From JBFXCK01 sp050182275 (GTDB lineage Bacteria; Pseudomonadota; Alphaproteobacteria; SHNJ01): DNA of 63,219 nt. The notes beneath the pieces were generated by a model, which saw only the letters and a list, made by a program, of their open reading frames with translations, was not told the DNA's origin and did no database searches. Made by a program: the position numbers and the translations under genes. The DNA lies in NCBI GenBank assembly GCA_050182275.1, contig JBFXCK010000008.1:1-63219 (forward strand). Reading direction: 5' to 3'. Below are positions 18,992-25,455 of this stretch, piece by piece. The first letter of the stretch is position 1. Every line of letters begins with the position of its first letter.

Positions 18992-19684
18992 TTAGCTGAA
19001 AATCACGCCAACCACGCGGTGGAGTTTGGTGTCGTTATCCAAATCCATGGTTTCCTCGGGGCTTTGCATGCGGCCTTGCATGCCGCCGCTGGAAGTGCGT
19101 TCCACCATAACCACTTCCGTGGCGCCATCGCCTTTGCGGGCGACTGCGATATCGCCGGGGCGCACGGGAATCAGGGGGTTCACATATAACAAAGCGCCCA
19201 CCGGAATCCGCGGCTCCATGCGGGTCGTCGTCATGTACAAGGCATAAGCGCCTTTGACATTCACCAATTGGGGAATGCGCTGGGCGAAAGCCTGGGGCTG
19301 GTCATCGTGAGTGAATAAAGTGCCGGTGGCGTTATAAGTGCCCAAAATCGGCAAATCGGCCATAACGGTCGGGGCCTCGGCGCTGATAGCGCCGCCGGAG
19401 GAGCCGGAACCGTATTTCAAGCGGTTGCCCATTAAAGTTTCGGCCAATTCGGTCGAAAGCAATTGTTCGGGGCTGACACGGAGCGCGCGCGATAAAATGG
19501 GCAAGTGGTCGGTGCGCAAACGGCGGACGCCCTTTTCCAGTTTATGTAATTCGGAACGGGTCAAGCCGGTCAATTCCGATAATTCGGATAAAGACATGCC
19601 GCGCAACATGCGGTGTTCCTTAATTCGGTTAGGCAGGGGGGCTTCTTTGCCTTCCGCCGTCATTGTTTTTGCCGCAGCAACCAT
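18992..19684 (-). CDS. XRE-family regulator with S24/LexA-like C-terminal domain lacking catalytic residues
   Basis: The start is ATG 19682-19684, with AAGGAG 6 nt upstream, rather than the longer frame from 19741. The 230-residue protein has an XRE helix-turn-helix near residues 18-72 (MSLSELSELTGLTRSELHKL). Its C-terminal domain resembles the S24 peptidase fold of phage repressors. The expected serine before MEP is replaced by Arg (TTRMEP), and no catalytic Lys is evident in the later VVMVER strand, so self-cleavage is unlikely. It is divergent from the VirB2-like cluster and may control it. Confidence 0.85.
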   Translation of the reverse strand: MVAAAKTMTAEGKEAPLPNRIKEHRMLRGMSLSELSELTGLTRSELHKLEKGVRRLRTDHLPILSRALRVSPEQLLSTELAETLMGNRLKYGSGSSGGAISAEAPTVMADLPILGTYNATGTLFTHDDQPQAFAQRIPQLVNVKGAYALYMTTTRMEPRIPVGALLYVNPLIPVRPGDIAVARKGDGATEVVMVERTSSGGMQGRMQSPEETMDLDNDTKLHRVVGVIFS

Positions 19685-19958
19685 GGGAAACTCCTTCTTT
19701 AATCTTAAGCAATAATGGGGTAAATTTTCTTTCTTCGGCAACCATAGCCCATTTGTTATTTTAATGCTAGCACAAAATCCGCTTAAAGGATATGGATCTA
19801 GGGATATCTGTTGCCTAAAACAAGAAAAAATTTTAACTATTCCGTCTTCTTAAGAACTTATCACAAAGTAAGCCTTTAATAAATATGTGACTTTTTAAGA
19901 AGCTTCGGCTAAACTGAACTTATAAACACCAAGCGCCAAATATTGACGAGGGGATCAG

Positions 19959-20333
19959 TTGTTTTTAAGAAAAACATTTAAAATCAATGTCTTAGGTAGT
20001 TCGCCCACCGCCTCTTTTTATGCCCTGGTTGCGGCGGCGCTGGTTTTACTTGTACCGTCCAGCCTTTGGGCTCAAGTAGGGGCCGGCGGCGCCAGCCCCT
20101 TCGCGCGGCTTGATGAACAAGCCAACCGCGCTTTTTGCGAAGCCAGGCAGTTAGTGTATGTAATGGGCGGAATGGGAAGCCTGGGCGTTGGCACCATGGC
20201 TTTCTTTGGCCGCTTTAGCTGGAAATGGTTTTTTAGCGTTATTTCGGCGATTGCGATTTTGTCGCTGACCGAACAATTTATTAATTATGCCGTGCCGGGA
20301 ACCGGCGCTGCAGTATTAAGCGCGTGTAGTTAA
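19959..20333 (+). CDS. VirB2/TrbC-like pilin, copy 1 (divergent)
   Basis: The start is TTG 19959 behind GAGGGG. The 124-residue prepilin has a signal peptide ending LWAQ near residue 38. An amphipathic stretch follows, then two hydrophobic helices (residues 68-90 and 93-112) separated by FFGRFSWKWFF, matching the two-helix VirB2/TrbC fold. It is the most divergent of three tandem copies (VYVMGGMGSLGVGTMAFFG against VYVVGGIAALGLGVLAFFG). It would form the T-pilus or an inner-membrane subunit pool. Confidence 0.78.
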   Translation: MFLRKTFKINVLGSSPTASFYALVAAALVLLVPSSLWAQVGAGGASPFARLDEQANRAFCEARQLVYVMGGMGSLGVGTMAFFGRFSWKWFFSVISAIAILSLTEQFINYAVPGTGAAVLSACS

Positions 20334-20464
20334 GATCACGCGCCCGTAAAATTTAGATGACTTCCGGCGCGATTTTGGCTACAATAAAAGGGAAGTTAAT
20401 ATTAACAAGGACAGAAGTTAACAGATTTTTGGCTTAGACCTTAATTAGGGTGAAGGAGATGAAG

Positions 20465-20812
20465 ATGGTCACGGAAAAAGCGAAATTGAATTCTTACTGG
20501 GCGATCTTGTTTGCGGTCGTACTGGCAGTTGTTATTTTATTCCCCGGCTCGGAAGCCTGGGCGCAAGGCAGCCCCTTTCAAGCCCTGCAAACCAAAACCT
20601 CGGATGCTTTCCGTCAGTCGCGTAACTTGATTTACGTGGTCGGCGGTATCGCGGCGCTGGGCTTGGGCGTATTGGCCTTCTTCGGCAAATTCCGCTGGAT
20701 TTGGTTCTTCTCGCTGGTAGCCGGCATTGCCTGCGTTGCCATCATCGATCAAATTTTCAACTATGCTACGATCCAAGGCACCGGCGCAGGTACAGGTTTA
20801 AGCGGCGGCTAA
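20465..20812 (+). CDS. VirB2/TrbC-like pilin, copy 2
   Basis: ATG 20465 has AAGGAG (20453-20458) 6 nt upstream; upstream GTG and ATG codons are in frame but lack a site. The 115-residue protein has a signal peptide ending AWAQ, then SPFQALQ and two hydrophobic helices around an FFGKFRWIWFF loop. The C-terminal half is nearly identical in pattern to copy 3. A strong terminator follows, so copies 1 and 2 can be expressed separately from copy 3 and virB3. Confidence 0.82.
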   Translation: MVTEKAKLNSYWAILFAVVLAVVILFPGSEAWAQGSPFQALQTKTSDAFRQSRNLIYVVGGIAALGLGVLAFFGKFRWIWFFSLVAGIACVAIIDQIFNYATIQGTGAGTGLSGG

Positions 20813-20837
20813 GTTTAAGCGTAATTTTTCAACAAGG

Positions 20838-20867
20838 CGGGCCGGTTTTAAACCGGCCCGTTTTTTA
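20838..20867 (+). terminator. rho-independent terminator after VirB2 copy 2
   Basis: A 23-nt perfect palindrome (20838-20860, CGGGCCGGTTT arms) is followed by T6. It separates the second and third VirB2-like genes. Confidence 0.9.
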
Positions 20868-20946
20868 TTGCGCTAAAATATGATAGGGTAAAAATATAAT
20901 AATAGCAGGTGCGTGGTGAGTTTTTCCCTTTTAATGAAAGCCGCCC

Positions 20947-21549
20947 ATGCAAACACAGAAATTTCAGCTTTGGTTAGGCGGGGTATTTGCCCTGCTTATT
21001 ATAGGCGCCGCCGGAATCGCCGCGGCGCAAATCACGCCGCAAGAGGTTCCGGTCGAACCTTCGGCGCCAGTGTATCAGGCGCCGCCGCCTGTGTACCAAA
21101 CCCCGCCTCCGGTTTATCAGGCGCCGCCGCCGGTATATCAGGCTCCGGCTCCGGTTTATCAAGCGCCGCCGCCACCAGTATATCAAGCTCCGGCCCCGGT
21201 TTATCAGGCACCGCCGGTTCAGCCTCCCCCTTCAACTACGGCAGCGCAACCATCGACGCCGCCGGCGCCTGCTTCCACCTCAGCCGCGCCGCCAGCGGCT
21301 GAAGCCAATCCGTTTGATGAATTACAAACTTTGGCGGCCGATGCTTTCCGCCAAGGCCGCACTTTGATTTATGTGGTCGGCGGTATCGCAGCCCTGGGTT
21401 TGGCCGTATTGGCTTTTTTCGGCAAGGTGCGCTGGGTCTGGTTTTTTTCCCTCATTGCGGGCATTGCCTGTGTGGCGATTATGGATATCATTTTTAATTA
21501 CCTAACTATTGAAGGTCCGCCCGCCGGTGAGCAATTAAAAGCCGAATAA
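20947..21549 (+). CDS. VirB2/TrbC-like pilin with proline-rich repeat insertion, copy 3
   Basis: The 200-residue protein has a signal peptide (cut near residue 27, GIAAAQ). Seven tandem PVYQAPP-type units occupy residues 41-90, and a Pro/Ala/Thr linker follows. Residues 118-190 form a complete VirB2-like two-helix core with NPFDELQ and an FFGKVRWVWFF loop. The core is close to copy 2, so copy 3 looks like a duplicate that gained an extended stalk. The repeat would project from the pilin N-terminus and could bind peptidoglycan, another surface or a partner. Its ribosome binding site is weak (GAAAG). Confidence 0.82.
   Translation: MQTQKFQLWLGGVFALLIIGAAGIAAAQITPQEVPVEPSAPVYQAPPPVYQTPPPVYQAPPPVYQAPAPVYQAPPPPVYQAPAPVYQAPPVQPPPSTTAAQPSTPPAPASTSAAPPAAEANPFDELQTLAADAFRQGRTLIYVVGGIAALGLAVLAFFGKVRWVWFFSLIAGIACVAIMDIIFNYLTIEGPPAGEQLKAE
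21067..21216 (+). repeat. in-frame tandem repeat encoding PVYQ(A/T)P(P/A) units
   Basis: Seven units, six of 21 nt and one of 24 nt, encode PVYQAPP variants inside the third VirB2-like gene. Synonymous codons differ between units, so the array is not a recent slippage product and is under protein-level constraint. Confidence 0.9.
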
Positions 21550-21652
21550 AAGGGTGGTGTTTTTATCGGGCCTAGCGATTTTGTTATTTTCTTGCCCTCG
21601 CAAATATTTCTTAACCTTTCAAAAAATAGTATAATGAGGATTCATCCATTTT

Positions 21653-21733
21653 GTCATTCCCGCGAAGGCGGGAATCCATTAGGCCGATGCCCTGCCGTTT
21701 GAGTGATGGATCCCCGCTTTAAGCGGGGATGAC
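21653..21733. repeat. 81-bp palindromic intergenic repeat element
   Basis: GTCATTCCCGCGAAGGCGGG at the left end is mirrored by CCCCGCTTTAAGCGGGGATGAC at the right end. Each arm is itself a hairpin and the outer ends are complementary (GTCAT...ATGAC). This is the layout of REP- or MITE-like intergenic elements widespread in bacteria. It lies between VirB2 copy 3 and virB3 and may act as an attenuator or a processing site. Confidence 0.75.
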
Positions 21734-21758
21734 GATGGAAAAGGAGAAGGTACTATAA

Positions 21759-22055
21759 ATGCCTGAAAGAGTCTTACGCGTTGTCGCCAATCCGCCCACT
21801 TTATTCTGGGCGCCGGAAATGCTGGTGATGGGCAATTTCGCGATTGTGGCGAATTTGTTTATTTTCAATTCCGCCTTTAATTTTCCGGTCGGGCCTTTAT
21901 GGCCGTTCTTTTTACTATTCGCCAATCACATCATCCTGGCGATGTTTACGGCCAAGGAACCCCACCTTACCAATTGCCTGCAAGCTTGGAGCTTGGCGCA
22001 AAAACCGACCGCCAATTTAATTAAGATGAAAAAAGGAAAAAAATTCGTTGCCTAG
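21759..22055 (+). CDS. virB3: VirB3-like inner-membrane protein
   Basis: The 98-residue protein has one or two N-terminal hydrophobic stretches (residues 22-65) and the KEPHLTN motif of VirB3/TrbD near residue 69. It is immediately upstream of, and overlaps by 8 nt, the virB4 start. VirB3 anchors the VirB4 ATPase at the inner membrane. Size, order and motif agree. Confidence 0.85.
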   Translation: MPERVLRVVANPPTLFWAPEMLVMGNFAIVANLFIFNSAFNFPVGPLWPFFLLFANHIILAMFTAKEPHLTNCLQAWSLAQKPTANLIKMKKGKKFVA

Positions 22056-24492
22056 CCTTTCACCCGATTTGTTCGAGGCCTTCAGGGCCGAGGTTAGCCC
22101 GCTGGCGATCAGCGCCGGCGTCATGAGCATGCTGGCGGGCGGGGCGTTATTTGCGGGGTTGCTGACGCCGGCCTTAGCGCATTTCATATTGCCCAATCCC
22201 AAAGAAACCAGGCTGGCCGATTATCTGCCCTTTGACCGTGTGCTGCCCGATGGCAAAACCATTTTATGCCGCGATGGCATGATGATCCAATGTTTGGAAG
22301 TGGCCGGGCGCGATATCACTTTTTTAACGCCAGGCGAACGCGAGGCCTATTTCCTGGCACGTAAAAACTGGCTAGACGCATTGTCGGAAACCGGCATTGA
22401 AGTCAAAGTTTTCGTGGTGCGCGACCGGGTTACTATTGACGAAGGCCTGGTGCATGAAAACCCTATTTTACGCGAAATGTCGGCGCGCTGGAACGCCAGC
22501 TTTCAAAACACTTTCCGCAACCGCCAAATCATTGCGCTGATGATGCCGGCCAAAGGTAAAAACACTTTGGTCAAATTGAATGACGCGGTTGAAATCAGCG
22601 CCTCTATTCTCCATCCTTACAAGCCGAAAGTTTTAAATCAATTTGACGAAGTCGGCACGCGCCGGCCGTTATGGATTTGGTCGCGCATCGCCAGCCCGGT
22701 TTCCCGCCCGCAAGCCGGCGGCATCGGCGAAGGCGTGCGGGAGGCGGTTGCGGTGGACGCCGTTATGTTCGGCGGCGAGGAAGGGGTCATCACTTTCCAA
22801 AGCGGCGAGAAAAAACTTTACACCGCCGTTATCGGAATGCGCAGCCTGGGCGATTTCACCAATGAGAATTTCATCACCGAATTAATGGCGGTGCCGGGCG
22901 AAGTTGTCATTACCCATCATATCGATCCGATGGCGCGCACCATTTCGCAATTAAAGCTGGCGCGCCAGCACCGCATGATGCTGGGCGCAAGATTTAGCAC
23001 CGGGGTTGATGAGCAATTCCGCGAAGCGATGGACCGGGTCGAGGGCAATTCGGCCAACGCTTCCTCGCTCGCGCAATATGCGATGAACATTTATATTTAC
23101 GCCCGCGACCTGGAAGAGCTGGCGGAAGTCGAGCAGGAAGTCAAACGCATAGCGGCCGGCTATGGCATTTCGCCGGTCCGGGAGGGCGGCACGGCGCAAT
23201 CCAGCTGGTTTGCGCAATTCCCCGGCTATGATCTGTGGCCGCGCTCTTATAAATTATTTTCCAACAATGTGGCGGCCCACATTACGCTGGATCACCCGCC
23301 CGAAGGCTTGCCCAACAGCGATTGGGGGCCGGGGCCGATCGCCTTGTTCCGCACCGCATCCGGCACCGCCTATAATTTCCAGTTTCACGTTACGGAAGAA
23401 GTCGCCGCCGTGGCGCACGCGGTGGCGATTGGCCCGACCGGCGGCGGTAAAACCACACTGATTACTTTTTTAACCGCGATGGCGATGCGCCATCCGAAAT
23501 TGCGTTCCTACATGATTGACCGCCATGGCGGGGCCTATATTTTCACCAATGCGGTCGGCGGCAATTATGTTACCTTTGAAGGCTCGAACTTGCTTGGGCG
23601 GCAATCGGAATTAAACCCGTTCTATTGCACGGATTCGCCGGAAAACCGCTCCTTCTTGCGCGGCTTTTTACAAAATATCAGCGAGTTGAATGATTCCGAT
23701 ACAATTGATGAAATCGGTTTCGCGATTGATGCGGCATTTGAAAATCCGGGCTTGCCGAAAGATCAGCGTTCGCTTGCCAATATCTATGACGCGGTGTTTT
23801 CCAAGGCCAAACCTTTGCGCAAACAATTGCAGCGCTGGGTCGATCCAACCGTCTATGGCAAAATCTTCAACGGCCAGCGCGATACGTTGGATTTAGTTTC
23901 CACCCGCCTGGTGACGCTTGATTTCACCCGCATCTATGAGCATGAAGATTTAGCCCGCGCGGTTATTATGTATCTGATGCACCGGATTCAAAGCGCCATT
24001 ACCGAACTTCGGGCGCCGGCGTTAATCTTTATTGATGAAACCGAGCCGATTGTTAAGCATCCGATGTTCCGGGGCTATTTCCTGCAAATGCTGCAGGAAT
24101 ACCGCAAAAAGGGCGGGGCGGTGATTTCGGCCTTCCAGCGGCCGGAAGCCATCGCCTCGGCCGGCCTTGGCGAAGCTATCCGCGGCCAGGCGCAAACCAC
24201 CTTCTTCCTGCCAAACCCCCAGGCTAAGGAGTCGGAATATGCGGATTGGAGCTTAAGCGACAGGGAATTAGACTTTATTAAAGGCCGGCTTTCTGTTTCA
24301 AGACGGTTACAACGCGCCATTTTGGTCAAGCGCGCGACCGGGGAATCTGTTATACTGGATGTAGATTTAAGGCCTTTGGGCCCGTATTTGAAGATTTTCC
24401 GCTCGGACGAGCCTTCCAAGCACGAGGCGGAAATGTGCATGAAAAAATACGGCGCCGAATGGCTGCAGAATTACTTGGGATTGATTAGCTAA
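22048..24492 (+). CDS. virB4: VirB4/TrbE-type secretion ATPase
   Basis: The 814-residue product starts at TTG 22048 within the end of virB3 (AAAGG upstream), pointing to translational coupling. Walker A GPTGGGKTT is near residues 461-469 and Walker B LIFIDETE near residues 656-663. The N-terminal VirB4 domain includes a probable membrane-associated segment (residues 14-40). VirB4 energises assembly and substrate passage from the cytosolic face. A C-terminal FFLPNPQA motif (near residue 719), common in VirB4 proteins, is present. Confidence 0.95.
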   Translation: MPSLSPDLFEAFRAEVSPLAISAGVMSMLAGGALFAGLLTPALAHFILPNPKETRLADYLPFDRVLPDGKTILCRDGMMIQCLEVAGRDITFLTPGEREAYFLARKNWLDALSETGIEVKVFVVRDRVTIDEGLVHENPILREMSARWNASFQNTFRNRQIIALMMPAKGKNTLVKLNDAVEISASILHPYKPKVLNQFDEVGTRRPLWIWSRIASPVSRPQAGGIGEGVREAVAVDAVMFGGEEGVITFQSGEKKLYTAVIGMRSLGDFTNENFITELMAVPGEVVITHHIDPMARTISQLKLARQHRMMLGARFSTGVDEQFREAMDRVEGNSANASSLAQYAMNIYIYARDLEELAEVEQEVKRIAAGYGISPVREGGTAQSSWFAQFPGYDLWPRSYKLFSNNVAAHITLDHPPEGLPNSDWGPGPIALFRTASGTAYNFQFHVTEEVAAVAHAVAIGPTGGGKTTLITFLTAMAMRHPKLRSYMIDRHGGAYIFTNAVGGNYVTFEGSNLLGRQSELNPFYCTDSPENRSFLRGFLQNISELNDSDTIDEIGFAIDAAFENPGLPKDQRSLANIYDAVFSKAKPLRKQLQRWVDPTVYGKIFNGQRDTLDLVSTRLVTLDFTRIYEHEDLARAVIMYLMHRIQSAITELRAPALIFIDETEPIVKHPMFRGYFLQMLQEYRKKGGAVISAFQRPEAIASAGLGEAIRGQAQTTFFLPNPQAKESEYADWSLSDRELDFIKGRLSVSRRLQRAILVKRATGESVILDVDLRPLGPYLKIFRSDEPSKHEAEMCMKKYGAEWLQNYLGLIS

Positions 24493-24531
24493 TTAAGCCA
24501 AAGCCGTATCCACGCGGCAGGAGGGGATGCT

Positions 24532-25449
24532 ATGACCGCCAAAACCATTTTCCGCTTTTTTTCCGTCTTTTTAGTGCTGGGATGCTTAAGCGCATCGCCC
24601 GCCAAAGCGCAAATCTCGGGTGGCGGCGGCGCCGGGATCAGCGGCGTGCCGGTGTTCGATTTATCGGCGATCAAGGAAATTCAAACCACCGTTCAATATT
24701 TGAACGAGCAAATCAACCAGTTGCGTCAAATCCAGAATATCGGCCGCGATATTTATTCAACTTTGGGCAATTATATCGACCCGCTTTTGCTGCAAGGCTT
24801 GTTTGAACTCGCTTGCGGTAAATTCACCTTGCCGCAATTCGATTATTACTTCGCTTTCAATATTCAACTGCCCGATATTCCGCGCGATGCCTGTTCGTTC
24901 TTCGGTTTTGGCGATGGTTATCAAAGCAATTTCTGGCAGCGCGCAACCGCAACCGCCAAGAACGCGATCATCACCGCCGAGCGCACTTTCTACACCAATC
25001 CGCCGCAGCGCGATTCCAGCGGCAATGTCACCGGCCCGTCTTCCTCCGCGCCGGCTTCAATTGATGACCGCCTGCGCGTGCAAGGGGCGCGCAACCGCGC
25101 CCTAGAGCAGGAGACCATCAAACGCTGGGCCAATGGCACGCACGTGATTTCACAGGCCTCGGCCGCCAATGCGCAGCTTGATACGTTGCGGGAAAAAATC
25201 ACTGCCGAAGAAAATAAAACCGTGTTGGCGCAGCTTGGCATTCAAAATAATATTTTGATTACCCAAACCCAGCTTCTGACCGTGCTTTTATCGCAAGAAG
25301 GCGGGGCAAGTTCGCACGAAGCGATGGTTTCCATCATCGCCCAGCCGACCGAAATGTCGTCATCGACGCAAATGGCGGGCGCGCCGGCGGAATTGCCGCG
25401 CCATATCGCGCAAACCCCGGTCAATCCGCAATTGGCGGCAAGCCGGTAA
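24532..25449 (+). CDS. virB5: VirB5/TrbJ-like pilus-associated protein
   Basis: The 305-residue protein has a signal peptide cut near PAKAQ (residue 25). A Gly-rich start precedes long helices: TTVQYLNEQINQLRQIQNIG (residues 48-67), and a second coiled region near residues 195-250 with QTQLLTVLLSQ. This is the VirB5/TrbJ pattern. VirB5 acts in the periplasm or at the pilus tip as an assembly factor and adhesin. The position directly after virB4 is standard. Confidence 0.85.
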   Translation: MTAKTIFRFFSVFLVLGCLSASPAKAQISGGGGAGISGVPVFDLSAIKEIQTTVQYLNEQINQLRQIQNIGRDIYSTLGNYIDPLLLQGLFELACGKFTLPQFDYYFAFNIQLPDIPRDACSFFGFGDGYQSNFWQRATATAKNAIITAERTFYTNPPQRDSSGNVTGPSSSAPASIDDRLRVQGARNRALEQETIKRWANGTHVISQASAANAQLDTLREKITAEENKTVLAQLGIQNNILITQTQLLTVLLSQEGGASSHEAMVSIIAQPTEMSSSTQMAGAPAELPRHIAQTPVNPQLAASR

Positions 25450-25455
25450 AAAAAG

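Noticed and set aside
21067..21216. Short tandem repeats that could be a CRISPR array
   Set aside because: The units are 21-24 nt with no spacers, lie in frame in a pilin gene and encode PVYQAPP motifs.
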